A program made the position numbers and the translations under genes. Below the pieces are notes generated by a model, which was given only the letters and a program-made list of their open reading frames with translations, made no database searches and had not been told where the DNA came from. Below, one piece after another: positions 1 to 8,667 of a DNA stretch of 35,420 nt (position 1 is its first letter; each line of letters begins with the position of its first letter). The DNA is from Lachnospiraceae bacterium. Lineage in GTDB: Bacteria > Bacillota > Clostridia > Lachnospirales > Lachnospiraceae. The stretch lies in contig JAFSCH010000088.1 in NCBI GenBank assembly GCA_017436865.1, positions 1-35,420 on the forward strand. Direction: 5' to 3'.

Positions 1-22
1 GGATAATCAAACTTCTTGATGG
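1..22 (+). repeat. Left terminal inverted repeat of the ISL3 element
   Basis: It begins GGATAATCAAACTT and pairs with 1793-1814 read in reverse complement (GGGTAATCAAGCTT). There are four mismatches in 22 positions. Confidence 0.85.
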
Positions 23-32
23 TTTGCCAAAC

Positions 33-130
33 TTTTTGAGGGTTTCTCGTGAGGGTTTACTCGATTTTTAAAACAAGTTCATGAGGGTTCTTCGTGAGGG
101 GCTAGTTTGAGGGTCAATGATGAGGGGCTG
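33..130. repeat. Left subterminal GAGGG repeat cluster
   Basis: Six short units of the type TTTGAGGG or (A/G)TGAGGG(G) occur within about 100 bp, just inside the left end. The mirror-image set (CCCTCA units) lies at 1724-1800 inside the right end. Such arrays are plausible transposase binding sites; that role is inferred. Confidence 0.7.
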
Positions 131-167
131 ACATTTGAAATGTCAGCTCCTTTTATAATGGGATTTT

Positions 168-1577
168 TTAGGTGTCATCATCTTCAAAATACAAAACAGG
201 ATTGTATTCTGATACACCATTTAATACAGGATTTTGTCTTGTGGCATATAGAAAGCGATTGCGGAAATGCTCGAAATTACGAAATCCTCTGCCTAATCTT
301 TTTAAGTCTTTGACTTTGCGATTGATGGATTCAATAGGACCATTTGATAATCGACTGTTATAGACTTTTCCTGCTCCATGTTTTTCAACCATGATAAAAG
401 AGTTGATGATATAATCTTCATACTTTTCAAGGAGGTCTCCAAAGTCTCTGAAAATTTCATGTTCACAAGTCTGGTACATGATAATGAGTTCGGAAAGTTC
501 TTCACGGGCTTTTATTGGGTTACCAGCGTTACGAGTGTTAAATTGGAGATAGGTTTCTTTTAAATCTCTAAAATCTTTGAGTTTTGGGTCAATGCGAAAT
601 AGAGCATCTTCATAGTCAAAGGTGTTCATTAAACAATGGAAATGTGAATCCATTCTTGGATCCGAATGATATTTAATGTTCGACTGACTTGCAAGAATTA
701 ACCAACGGTATTTTTGGAGCAAATATACTTCATCAGAAGGTGGAAGAGAAACAGGTTTTTGCTGTTCATAGGATAGCTGATCTTCCAGTTCTCTATCTCG
801 TTGTCGAAATTTCTTAAGCAACTGTCGGATATAATTATCAATTATTCTTGTTATCCATTGAATTACATGAAATGAGTCAACCACAGGGACAGCATTAGGA
901 AAGTATTTATCAACATAGGATATGTATTGGTTATACATGTCAGAAATAAGGTATCTTACTGCATTTCGTTCTTCAGTTGGAATGGAGACAAAGTAAGGCT
1001 CTGTTACATTGACTCGTCTACTTCTTAGCAGGTCGATAGGGTCTCCTGTGTGAAAGTCTTGAATAACTAAAGCGTATTTACAGTATTCGTCCATATCCAG
1101 ATATACTTCATCAATACAGATGGCATCTGTAAGTGGTAAACGATCCATTTTTACATAACGGTCAAATACTTCGTGTGCATGGGTGTCCGAGATATGAAAA
1201 CGGTTTGCAATAGAAACAGAGGTTTCCATAAGGTCACGATAAGCATAAACTATGAGCATATCAGTAGCGTTGGTGGTTCTTCTGCGTTTGTTGACAAATT
1301 TAAAAGAATCACTGATATCATAGTTGCATTCAGGATTTGTACATTTCCAGCGACGCTGCTTAAGAATTAGAATAAGCTCGTAATTATCTTGTAAGATAGG
1401 ATGTTTGATAGTTCGATTTTTAATACCTTTAGAATGCATTCGGAATCCACATGATGGACAATAATGAGAATAGAGTTTTGTCTCAAGAGTAAGGGTTTTG
1501 GTTGTGCCCTGAATGCTGATGTCAGAAATAAAAATATCAGAGTCTTCAAGGTTTAGTAATTCTGTGATACTATTCAT
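168..1577 (-). CDS. ISL3-family DDE transposase
   Basis: This 469-residue protein should cut and rejoin the ends of the surrounding element. The N-terminus holds a zinc-binding motif (C40, C43, C79, C84) followed by a helix-turn-helix region at about 100-140, as in the ISL3 family. The catalytic acidic residues are visible as D156 (in CIDEVY), D234 (in VVDSFHVI) and E416 (in SNGPIESINR), the last within the typical C-terminal signature before RGFRNFEHFRNR. Length fits the family and no frameshift is seen. The ATG is preceded on the minus strand by AGGAGG at a good distance. It is the only gene in the element. Confidence 0.93.
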   Translation of the reverse strand: MNSITELLNLEDSDIFISDISIQGTTKTLTLETKLYSHYCPSCGFRMHSKGIKNRTIKHPILQDNYELILILKQRRWKCTNPECNYDISDSFKFVNKRRRTTNATDMLIVYAYRDLMETSVSIANRFHISDTHAHEVFDRYVKMDRLPLTDAICIDEVYLDMDEYCKYALVIQDFHTGDPIDLLRSRRVNVTEPYFVSIPTEERNAVRYLISDMYNQYISYVDKYFPNAVPVVDSFHVIQWITRIIDNYIRQLLKKFRQRDRELEDQLSYEQQKPVSLPPSDEVYLLQKYRWLILASQSNIKYHSDPRMDSHFHCLMNTFDYEDALFRIDPKLKDFRDLKETYLQFNTRNAGNPIKAREELSELIIMYQTCEHEIFRDFGDLLEKYEDYIINSFIMVEKHGAGKVYNSRLSNGPIESINRKVKDLKRLGRGFRNFEHFRNRFLYATRQNPVLNGVSEYNPVLYFEDDDT

Positions 1578-1663
1578 TTGTATCCTCCTTTTTCTAAAAT
1601 ATAATCTGCAAACATATCATAAGAAAAGAAGGATAGAAGGACAATAGAGTCTCTTCAAAAAGG

Positions 1664-1697
1664 AAACCAGGGAAGTCTTTTGACAACCCTGGTTTTT
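1664..1697. terminator. Hairpin terminator inside the insertion sequence
   Basis: The arms AAACCAGGG (1664-1672) and CCCTGGTTT (1687-1695) are perfect complements, followed by a T-run on the plus strand. On the minus strand the stem is also followed by a T-rich stretch. It lies upstream of the transposase gene and may block read-through from outside. Confidence 0.7.
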
Positions 1698-1723
1698 CTA
1701 TTAAATCTTCAATTTTTCTATAA

Positions 1724-1800
1724 ACCCTCATGAGAAACCCTCAAACCAGCCCCTCACGAAAGTCCCTCAAATCAAACCCTCAAGAATGTAGCCCCTCAAA
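1724..1800. repeat. Right subterminal CCCTCA repeat cluster
   Basis: Repeated CCCTCA units, several as CCCCTCACGA or AACCCTCA, form the inverted counterpart of the left cluster at 33-130. They lie between the transposase promoter side and the right terminal repeat. Confidence 0.7.
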
Positions 1801-1814
1801 AAGCTTGATTACCC
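1793..1814 (-). repeat. Right terminal inverted repeat of the ISL3 element
   Basis: The reverse complement begins GGGTAATCAAGCTT and matches the left end at 18 of 22 positions. It defines the right edge of the element. Confidence 0.85.
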
Positions 1815-1841
1815 TATTATGGGAGTCACTTTAATCAATAG

Positions 1842-1875
1842 AGTAGAGGGAGATAGTTCTTCCTCTACTTTTTTA
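1842..1875 (+). terminator. Intrinsic terminator just right of the IS
   Basis: AGTAGAGG (1842-1849) pairs with CCTCTACT (1862-1869), followed by a T-run. It probably ended a transcript of the gene that lay upstream before the IS arrived. Confidence 0.8.
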
Positions 1876-1981
1876 TTTAGCGAGTGGAGTGTTTGCTTAA
1901 ATATGCTTTATACATGAATGTGTCATAAAATGAAAGCAATAAATTTGTAGGGAACTGAAACTCTAAATTTTAGAAAATTAA

Positions 1982-2009
1982 TTGAGCAAATATTGAAAAA
2001 TAGTATGAT
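1982..2009 (+). promoter_or_regulatory. Possible promoter of the EAL protein
   Basis: TTGAGC (1982-1987), a 16-bp spacer and TATGAT (2004-2009) lie about 77 bp before the start codon of the following gene. The match is moderate; the rest of 1876-2085 is AT-rich with no other clear signal. Confidence 0.4.
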
Positions 2010-2085
2010 TTGACTTACAATAATGAAGAATTGTAAAAAATAACATAAACATAATAGAGTTTTTGTTTGGGATGGTAAATGGGGT

Positions 2086-4299
2086 ATGAAAAAGAAAAAA
2101 GAAAAGAAAAATATATATGTGTTTATAGTGTATATTGTACTATTGGCTATTATTCCTGTAACCTTTGTTTTTTCAAACAGTGTTGGAGAAACAATGGATA
2201 AACACATTATCGACACTATGGAGAATTCAGCAGATTTATGTGTTGAATTGATAGAAGGTCGTTATGAAACTGATATGCAGATGATAGAGAGTTTGGCTAT
2301 GCAGTTATCGCTTTCTTTTGATAACCCTGAGCGTGCAATGGAACGTATGTCTTCTTTTGCGGAACGTTATGGAATGAAAAGAGTTGCCTTTTCTTATCCA
2401 GATGGTGTTACTTTAACTACAGATGGAAGTGAACTCAATATGAAGGGTGGAAAGAATTTTGAACTTGCCCTTCAGGGAGAAAGTGTATTATCGACGGCTA
2501 TAGTCGATAGAGCAGATGGAAAAATGATAAATGTATATGTATGTCCAGTATATCATAAGGATACGGATGAAATATTAGGAGTATTGGCATCTGTTTATCA
2601 TAGTGATATATTTGAAGATATACTGACAGCATCTTCTTTTGATGGAGAGGGATATACATACATTATTGATAGTGCAGGTGATATTATTATTAATTCTCAC
2701 CATTCTAATGCTATTCCAGAAATGGAAAATATATATGAGTATGTTAAAAAATATGATGATAATGCGGCATCTTCTTTAAAAACACAGTTGGAAAATCACG
2801 GAGAAGGCTTTTTTGAAATAAAAAGAGACGGACAACATAATTTATACACATACTATAAAAAAATAAGTGTTAGTGACTGGTATGTTTTTTGCACGGTTCC
2901 AGAAGAATTTGTAGAGGAAACAAAGATTGCAGTAATGAATCGTGTTTTAGGATATTGCATGGTGATGTTTGTTTGTGCTGTAGTAATTGTCCTTAGTATA
3001 CAATATGTATTAAAAGTAAAAAATAAGCAATTAGAGAAAGCATTATATGTAGATCCATTAACTGGTGGACGCAGTTATGAAAAGTTTTGTATTGATTGTA
3101 TGAAACGATTGAAAAAAGATTCCAATAAGAATGCTGCATTTATATTTTTAGATATAGATAATTTCAATCTGATTTCTACACTATACGGATATGAGGAAAG
3201 TGTAGAGAATATTCGTAGAATATATTCCATAATTCAGGATTGTGTAGGTGAAAAGGGTATTATTGGACGAAACAGTTCAGACCAGTTCTGTGTCATGTAT
3301 TTTTATGATGATCCAGAAGAATGTGAAAAAATTTTGAGAAACTTTTTCAAAAACATACATGATAATGCAAGATTTGAAACGATGCTTCGTCCATCCATGG
3401 GAATTTATATTGTGGAAGACCATGATGAAGATATTCATATTATGCTAAATAAAGCAAGAACTGCACACGAAACAGTTAAGTATACAGACGATTCAATTAT
3501 TGCTTATTATGATACTAGTTTCCGTGACAAGAAATATCAGAATAAACATATGGAAAAGAAGATGGAAGATGCTCTTGAGGCGAATGAGTTTGTTCCATAC
3601 TTTCAACCAAAATACGATGCAAAAACAGGTAAGATTTGTGGAGCAGAAGCATTAGTTCGATGGATTACTACAGAGGGTAATATAATTCCCCCTGGTCAAT
3701 TTATACCTTTGGCTGAGAATAACGGGTTTGTTCGTGAGTTAGATAAAACAATGTTTGTGCAGGTTTGCAATTTACAGAAAAAACTTATTGAAAATGGAAT
3801 TACACCGGTGCCTATTTCTGTAAATGTTTCAAGACAGTTGTTGTACGATAAGTCTTTTGCGGATTATTACTGTAATTATATGAAGGAAGTTGATATTCCA
3901 GCAGATTTGGTGGAACTTGAAATTACAGAAAGTGCATTTTTTGAGGATATTGATTTATTCCGTACTACACTAGAGAAACTTAGAAATTTTGGATTCAAAA
4001 TTCTTATGGATGATTTTGGAACTGGTTATTCATCTCTTATGATGTTACATTCGGTTCCTATTGATGTTATTAAGTTGGATAAAAGCTTTATTGATGATTA
4101 TGAAGATGAAAAGGGAAGCAGTATTATCCAATGTGTATTAAATCTTGCAAGTATGTTAAAACTTCCAGTTGTTGCAGAAGGTGTAGAAACAAAAGATCAG
4201 TATATTTATTTAAAAGATAGTGGATGTGATGTAATACAGGGTTTTTATTTTTCTAAGCCAATATCTGCTGAAGAATTTTATAAAAAAATAATTGAATAA
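2086..4299 (+). CDS. Membrane c-di-GMP phosphodiesterase (dCACHE-degenerate GGDEF-EAL)
   Basis: This 737-residue protein should hydrolyse cyclic di-GMP in response to an extracellular cue. A basic N-terminus leads into a membrane segment at 10-30, then an outside dCACHE-type sensor (about 35-280), a second membrane segment at 288-310, a GGDEF-like domain (about 320-480) and an EAL domain (490-737). The diguanylate cyclase signature is degenerate: RNSSDQF at 395-401 replaces GGDEF, so cyclase activity is unlikely. The EAL residues look complete: E521 of EAL, N580, E612, D642-D643, K663, E698 and Q718. It stands alone between two terminators. The nearby chemotaxis protein at 32202 fits a motile host, but no direct link is visible. 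Confidence 0.93.
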   Translation: MKKKKEKKNIYVFIVYIVLLAIIPVTFVFSNSVGETMDKHIIDTMENSADLCVELIEGRYETDMQMIESLAMQLSLSFDNPERAMERMSSFAERYGMKRVAFSYPDGVTLTTDGSELNMKGGKNFELALQGESVLSTAIVDRADGKMINVYVCPVYHKDTDEILGVLASVYHSDIFEDILTASSFDGEGYTYIIDSAGDIIINSHHSNAIPEMENIYEYVKKYDDNAASSLKTQLENHGEGFFEIKRDGQHNLYTYYKKISVSDWYVFCTVPEEFVEETKIAVMNRVLGYCMVMFVCAVVIVLSIQYVLKVKNKQLEKALYVDPLTGGRSYEKFCIDCMKRLKKDSNKNAAFIFLDIDNFNLISTLYGYEESVENIRRIYSIIQDCVGEKGIIGRNSSDQFCVMYFYDDPEECEKILRNFFKNIHDNARFETMLRPSMGIYIVEDHDEDIHIMLNKARTAHETVKYTDDSIIAYYDTSFRDKKYQNKHMEKKMEDALEANEFVPYFQPKYDAKTGKICGAEALVRWITTEGNIIPPGQFIPLAENNGFVRELDKTMFVQVCNLQKKLIENGITPVPISVNVSRQLLYDKSFADYYCNYMKEVDIPADLVELEITESAFFEDIDLFRTTLEKLRNFGFKILMDDFGTGYSSLMMLHSVPIDVIKLDKSFIDDYEDEKGSSIIQCVLNLASMLKLPVVAEGVETKDQYIYLKDSGCDVIQGFYFSKPISAEEFYKKIIE

Positions 4300-4338
4300 T
4301 CTTAAAAGAGAACGGTATTGTAAAATAAGAACTATTAG

Positions 4339-4379
4339 AGTCCTCTAAATCTAAACGGATTTAGAGGACTTTTTCTTTT
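4339..4379 (+). terminator. Intrinsic terminator after the EAL gene
   Basis: AGTCCTCTAAATC (4339-4351) pairs with GATTTAGAGGACT (4358-4370), followed by TTTTCTTTT. The same AAATC...GATTT stem core recurs in the terminators at 19730 and 24353. Confidence 0.92.
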
Positions 4380-4406
4380 CTTGGAATATGAGAAGTGGTA
4401 TAATTA
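4375..4406 (+). promoter_or_regulatory. Recurrent promoter block, copy A
   Basis: A 32-bp block containing TTGGAATATGAGAAG and ending in TATAAT (4399-4404) is identical to 12325-12356 and similar to 24395-24426. Each copy follows a terminator and precedes a new transcription unit. A -35 element at standard spacing is weak (TTTTCT), so the conserved TTGGAA part may be an activator site. Confidence 0.65.
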
Positions 4407-4470
4407 GATAAATTTTACAAAGTAAACTGAAATTCATGGAGAGTGGTAAAATATCAATTGTCTTGCAAAT

Positions 4471-5079
4471 ATGATTTTTGAGAATCTATTATTTATTAAT
4501 ATTATGGTTGGTTCTGAAATGGGAGTTGCTTTATTTGATAGTGGGGCACAGAAGACGGTTGTAAGTGAAAGTTTCCTTAGAAGATGTAACTGTGATTTTC
4601 TAACAGAAACTGTTAACGCAGGAAATAATAATGGTAATGTTATTCTATTGGGATATGATGTTATCAATATGTATAAATGGATATATAATCCAACAATGCA
4701 TACTCTTGATATAAGTGATTCGGATATGACAATAAAGGAAAACTTGGTTTGTTATGATGGTTTTCCTATAATTAATATTTCTTCGCATGGACAAAGTTAT
4801 AATGCGGGGATTGATACAGGACTCACAGAAACGATTTTAGGAAAGAATGTTAAGTGTGAAAATTGTAAACCAGTTTATATAGAAGATGATGTTGTAGGCA
4901 TTGGGACAGCTGAAAAGATGTATGTTCAAATGATACCTAAATTCAAGGTGGATTTTGAAGGGGCAGAAGTGGAATTACATAATATAACTATGCAAGATAA
5001 AATATATGGTGCTCCTGAAGGAATGGATATCTTATTAGGAATGGATTTTTTTGATGGAATAGTAAGATTTAAGAAATAA
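4471..5079 (+). CDS. Retropepsin-like aspartic protease with two D(S/T)G motifs
   Basis: This 202-residue protein has two copies of the clan AA aspartic protease pattern: LFDSGAQKTVVS with LLGYDVIN in the first half, and GIDTGLTETIL with LLGMDFFDG in the second. Each half therefore has an Asp-Ser/Thr-Gly active-site loop and the downstream hydrophobic-Gly motif. This suggests a pseudo-dimeric, pepsin-like fold in one short chain; substrate is unknown. No signal peptide is seen. The start is uncertain: the ATG at 4471 has no good ribosome binding site, whereas GGAGAG at 4438 points to about 4450. A short frame from ATG 4437 ends at 4474 and reads like the missing N-terminal strand, so a small indel is possible. 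It is followed 28 bp later by a Nudix gene. Confidence 0.78.
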   Translation: MIFENLLFINIMVGSEMGVALFDSGAQKTVVSESFLRRCNCDFLTETVNAGNNNGNVILLGYDVINMYKWIYNPTMHTLDISDSDMTIKENLVCYDGFPIINISSHGQSYNAGIDTGLTETILGKNVKCENCKPVYIEDDVVGIGTAEKMYVQMIPKFKVDFEGAEVELHNITMQDKIYGAPEGMDILLGMDFFDGIVRFKK

Positions 5080-5107
5080 ACATATTTTAATTTTGAGGTA
5101 TGGATAT

Positions 5108-5566
5108 ATGAATTATACACATTTTGTTTCTGTTGCAGGATTGGTAAGCAACGATAACGGAGAGATATTACTTATAAATAGTCCAAGAAGAGGTTGGGAA
5201 TATCCAGGCGGAATGGTCGAACCAGGTGAAACATTCCAAGATGCTTTAATCAGAGAGATAAAAGAAGAATCTGGTGTAGATGTTGAGATTACTGGCTTTA
5301 TAGGTTTATGCAAGAATGTTGAAAAGGATGTTGTGAATATAGATTTTTCTTGTAGATATCTGAGTGGTGAGCTCACTACTAGCAACGAAAGTTCTGAGGT
5401 TATGTGGGTAAGAAAAGAAGATGCTTTGGATATGGTAACATTTCCATTGACAAGAAAACGTTTACAGAATATGTTGTCAGAAAGTGATAAAGTTAATTGT
5501 TTTTGTTTTAAGAGAGAGCCTTTTGAGATTGTGGCTGAAGATAATTTTAATGTAGGAAAAAGATAA
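5108..5566 (+). CDS. Nudix hydrolase
   Basis: This 152-residue protein should hydrolyse a nucleoside-diphosphate-linked substrate. The Nudix box is complete: GMVEPGE, seven residues, then REIKEESGV, giving the G-x5-E-x7-R-E-x2-E-E-x-G pattern with its metal-binding glutamates. It is preceded by WEYPGG, the usual strand before the box. I chose the ATG at 5108 because GAGG lies at 5095-5098; an in-frame TTG at 5093 has no better signal. It lies 28 bp after the aspartic protease gene and just before a broken hydrolase gene, probably as one transcript from the promoter at 4375. The exact substrate cannot be read from sequence. Confidence 0.9.
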   Translation: MNYTHFVSVAGLVSNDNGEILLINSPRRGWEYPGGMVEPGETFQDALIREIKEESGVDVEITGFIGLCKNVEKDVVNIDFSCRYLSGELTTSNESSEVMWVRKEDALDMVTFPLTRKRLQNMLSESDKVNCFCFKREPFEIVAEDNFNVGKR

Positions 5567-5600
5567 ACGTAATAGTGTTGTTAGGAGGTATAGAGCAGTA

Positions 5601-6118
5601 ATGGGAAAGAAAGTTGTAATTTCATTTCCAGGTGGACGTGGATATGAGATTCCTGTTTTATATTTTGGAGCAAAGTATTATGAAGACCAAGGGTATGAGA
5701 AAGTGTTTATTCGCCATCCACGAAATGAAGGTGTGAGTTTGGTGTTTTATTAGATAATGCTGCTAAAATCATTTCTCAGATTGATTTTAGCGAATATGAT
5801 GACATTGTTTTTGTTGCAAAGAGTATTGGAACGGTAGTGGCATGTCAGATAAAAGAGAAATATCATATTCCTGCGACACTAATTCTTTTTACTCCACTTA
5901 ATGAGACTTTGCCATATATCCACAGTAAAAACGATATTAAACTGGTTGCAGTTGGAGATAAAGATCGATATATAGATGTGGAGATGCTTAAAAAGGTTTG
6001 TGATAAAGAGGGAGTTCTATGCCATGTAGAACAAGGTGTAGGTCATAGAATGGAAGTGTTGAGTGATTTAGATAAAAATCTCGATATAATTTCTAATGTT
6101 ATTAAAAGGCTAAATTGA
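5601..6118 (+). pseudogene. Frameshifted alpha/beta hydrolase
   Basis: An ATG at 5601 with AGGAGG upstream opens a frame (MGKKVVISFPGG) that stops at a TAG near 5752. The homologous reading continues in another frame from about 5740 (FGVLLDNAAKII) to 6118. The joined product is about 170 residues, small for an alpha/beta hydrolase. The likely catalytic residues all lie in the second part: Ser in AKSIGT, Asp in GDKDRY and His in GHRME. One small indel near 5735-5745 explains the break. Either it is a recent pseudogene, a sequencing error, or much less likely a programmed frameshift. It is the third gene of the protease-Nudix cluster. Confidence 0.75.
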
Positions 6119-6183
6119 TTTTGAGTGGTATGTGTTAGCAATGCTGGCACATAGGTTAATTAAGTGAATATGAGTATGTTATT

Positions 6184-6212
6184 AGCCGATTAGTGTATGC
6201 CAGTCGGCTTTT
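6184..6212 (+). terminator. Terminator-like hairpin, shared with module 2
   Basis: AGCCGA (6184-6189) pairs with TCGGCT (6204-6209) followed by a short T-run. The loop and 3' arm, GTGTATGCCAGTCGGCTTTT, recur almost unchanged at 13956-13975. Confidence 0.65.
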
Positions 6213-6289
6213 AATATCCCTTGAGGTAAGTTGATGGTAATTAAATTTTCATATTACGCTAGTTGTCAATTGAATAGGAATGAAGATGC

Positions 6290-6334
6290 TACCATAAATG
6301 GTACTATTTCATTTTTTATAGTGTTTGTTATAAT
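6290..6334 (+). promoter_or_regulatory. Palindromic operator and promoter of the AbiH operon
   Basis: In the 313-bp gap 6119-6431 a palindrome TACCAT-AA-ATGGTA (6290-6303) stands just upstream of a promoter with TATAAT at 6329-6334 and a weak -35 (ATTTCA at 6306). The same palindrome with AT in the middle lies at 14151-14164 before the McrBC-like operon. A dimeric regulator is the simple reading. Nothing else but the hairpin at 6184 was seen in the gap. Confidence 0.6.
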
Positions 6335-6431
6335 AATATGTGGAAGGATTATTGCTAGAAAATTTATTTGAAATTTTAATATATTTATGTAAAGGTTTTT
6401 ATACATTGAGTTACAAAAGGAGAATGTTATT

Positions 6432-7613
6432 ATGAAGATACTTGTTATTGGAAATGGATTTGATTTAGCACATGGATTACCTACGAAGTATACAGATTTT
6501 TTAGATGTAGTGGAGAGTTTTATTTCAATAACAAATACTCCTCATATCATGGCAAATGGGGGATTAAATAATGTAGCTAAACCTAAAAATCAATTCTTGG
6601 ATAGATTAATTTTTGAAGAACCTACTTTATGTCTCGAATTCAAAAAGATGATACAGAATAATTTTTGGATTGAATATTTTACGAAATGTGGGACTTATAC
6701 AAAAGAAAATTGGATAGATTTCGAGAGTGAAATATCAAGGATAATACAATTATTAGATGATATAAAAGTATTAACCGAGAATGGTGACAATGTTTGGTCT
6801 ATTGCAGATAATAGAACAACTATTATTAAAAATGTGGTAAATGTATCTAAAAAGAAACTAGAAGATGTTTTTTTAGATTTAGAAAAAATTAATGAGTTTG
6901 TAGTTGTTTTGGATAAAGATTTAAAACGATTAATCAGAGCATTAGAGATATATTTGTGTGAGTATGTTGAAAAAAGTAATTGTACTGTTATATCACCAGA
7001 TATTTCAAATATTCATTTTGATAAAATATTAAGTTTTAACTATACAGATATTTATAAAAGGCAATATGACCCAAAGGAAGAGTTGGATTATGACTATATT
7101 CATGGTAGGGCAAATGTTCAAAATTCAATGGAATCCAATAATATGGTATTAGGGATTGATGAATATTTGTCTTGTGATAGGAAAAATAAGGATACTAGTT
7201 TTATAACATTTAAAAAATATTATCAAAGAATACATAAGGAAACAGGATGTAAATATAAAGATTGGGTTGATAGTATTCGTGAAGATGCAAGTTATTTCTC
7301 TGGTGATAATAAGGTTGTTTTAAATAAACTTACATCAAGAAAGAATAATGGGAAGTATGAGTCATATAAAAAATACACACATGAAGTTTTTATCTTTGGA
7401 CATTCATTGGATGTTACAGATAGTGATATTCTAAGAGATTTAATTCTAAATGATAATGTATATACTACAATCTATTATTTAAATAAAGATGTAATGGGAC
7501 AACAGATTGCGAATCTTGTTAAAGTGATAGGGCAGGATGAATTGATAAGAAGAACTGGTGGCAATGCTAAAACAATAGAATTTAGATCTCAACAGGAGAT
7601 GGTGAAGATTTAG
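6432..7613 (+). CDS. abiH: AbiH-family abortive infection protein
   Basis: This 393-residue protein begins MKILVIGNGFDLAHGLPTKY, the diagnostic opening of the bacteriophage abortive infection AbiH family, with the family's C-terminal block FIFGHSLDVTDSDILRDL near residue 325. AbiH blocks phage growth in Lactococcus by an unknown mechanism. The length fits the family. The ATG follows AAAGGAG at a good distance. It is the first gene of defence-like module 1 and lies 12 bp before a CoiA-like gene, so the two are probably co-transcribed from the promoter at 6329. AT content is high like the rest of the module. Confidence 0.92.
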   Translation: MKILVIGNGFDLAHGLPTKYTDFLDVVESFISITNTPHIMANGGLNNVAKPKNQFLDRLIFEEPTLCLEFKKMIQNNFWIEYFTKCGTYTKENWIDFESEISRIIQLLDDIKVLTENGDNVWSIADNRTTIIKNVVNVSKKKLEDVFLDLEKINEFVVVLDKDLKRLIRALEIYLCEYVEKSNCTVISPDISNIHFDKILSFNYTDIYKRQYDPKEELDYDYIHGRANVQNSMESNNMVLGIDEYLSCDRKNKDTSFITFKKYYQRIHKETGCKYKDWVDSIREDASYFSGDNKVVLNKLTSRKNNGKYESYKKYTHEVFIFGHSLDVTDSDILRDLILNDNVYTTIYYLNKDVMGQQIANLVKVIGQDELIRRTGGNAKTIEFRSQQEMVKI

Positions 7614-7625
7614 GTGAAGATATTA

Positions 7626-8642
7626 ATGAAAAACCAAAATATGATATATGCCATTAAAAATGGAGAAATTGTACATATTTCAGAAGTCGAAAGTGGGTTA
7701 AAATGTGAATGTAGATGTCCAGCATGTGGGGAAACACTTATTGCTAGGAAGGGAAAAAAAGTTATTCATCATTTTGCACATAAAAGTACTGAGGAATGTG
7801 AATATGGTTATCAAACTTCTTTGCACTTAGCTGCAAAGGAAATAATAGCCGAAAATAAACAGATTAGTGTACCCGCACTATTTTTGACTCTACCTGGAAA
7901 TGGAAGAGAAGTATTAATTGAAGATGAAAAGGTAATTAATGTCTCTGATGTAATATTAGAAAAGAAAATTAATGATATAGTACCAGATATTTTACTAGTA
8001 ACAGATATCGGACAGATAATAGTTGAGATTTATGTGACACATGAAATCGATAATGAAAAAAAGAGAAAAATTAAACGAATAGGTATCCCTACAATAGAAA
8101 TTGACTTAAGTAAATTAGAGAGAAATATAACAAAGGAAGCATTATGTAAAGAGCTGTTATTTGAAAACGATAATAAAAGCTGGATATATAATGGAAAAAG
8201 AGAAATATCTTACAAAAAATTTCTTGATGTTTCAGATTGGAAGCCAATTATCGTAAGAGGATATGCTTCTCATGTTGATTATTGTCCAATTAAAAGAAGA
8301 GTATGGAAAGGAAAGCCATATGCTAATTTTCTTGACGATTGCTATGGATGTGATTATTTTGTAGGTTACAAAAGGAATAGAAATAAAGAGGATGAGCAAG
8401 ATCAAATATTATGCTCAGGAAAAAATAGAGTGGGTTCTTTAGAAGATTTTGATGTGCCATTAGAAAATAGACTTCAAGCATATAATATGAAAAGAGAAGA
8501 AGAGAAATACGAATTAATTGGACAAGGGATATGTCCGCAATGTGGGTATGATTTAAAAATAAGACAGGGAAAATTTGGTGAATTTTTTGGTTGTAGTAAT
8601 TATCCACATTGCCAATTTACATTTAGTTATGATGAAAAATAG
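7626..8642 (+). CDS. CoiA-like nuclease with topoisomerase-type zinc finger
   Basis: This 338-residue protein has an N-terminal cysteine cluster (C27, C29, C31, C34) and KVIHHFAHK, as in the competence CoiA-like family. Next comes a nuclease-like core with PD at 120-121 and VEIYVTHEID from 133, a PD-(D/E)xK variant in which the lysine is replaced. The C-terminus carries a four-Cys finger, GICPQCGYDLKIR ... FFGCSNYPHC, like those of bacterial topoisomerase I. I chose ATG 7626, since AGGTGA at 7612-7617 is well placed; a GTG at 7614 is possible. Its place after AbiH suggests an anti-phage role rather than competence, which is inference. Confidence 0.78.
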   Translation: MKNQNMIYAIKNGEIVHISEVESGLKCECRCPACGETLIARKGKKVIHHFAHKSTEECEYGYQTSLHLAAKEIIAENKQISVPALFLTLPGNGREVLIEDEKVINVSDVILEKKINDIVPDILLVTDIGQIIVEIYVTHEIDNEKKRKIKRIGIPTIEIDLSKLERNITKEALCKELLFENDNKSWIYNGKREISYKKFLDVSDWKPIIVRGYASHVDYCPIKRRVWKGKPYANFLDDCYGCDYFVGYKRNRNKEDEQDQILCSGKNRVGSLEDFDVPLENRLQAYNMKREEEKYELIGQGICPQCGYDLKIRQGKFGEFFGCSNYPHCQFTFSYDEK

Positions 8643-8667
8643 AGATAAATGGATATGGGGATAAGAT

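Larger units (their letters stand above)
1..1814 (-). mobile_element. ISL3-family insertion sequence
   Basis: A single transposase gene lies between imperfect terminal inverted repeats. Bases 1-22 match the reverse complement of 1793-1814 at 18 of 22 positions; both ends begin GG(A/G)TAATCAA. The right boundary at 1814 is firm. The left boundary falls at or just before the window start, so the target duplication cannot be checked. The element sits just upstream of a terminator (1842-1875), so it probably landed in an intergenic region. It appears intact: the transposase is full length with its own ribosome binding site. Confidence 0.88.

Noticed and set aside
3050-3500. Active diguanylate cyclase in the EAL protein
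   Set aside because: The GGDEF motif is replaced by SSDQF-type residues, so cyclase activity is unlikely.
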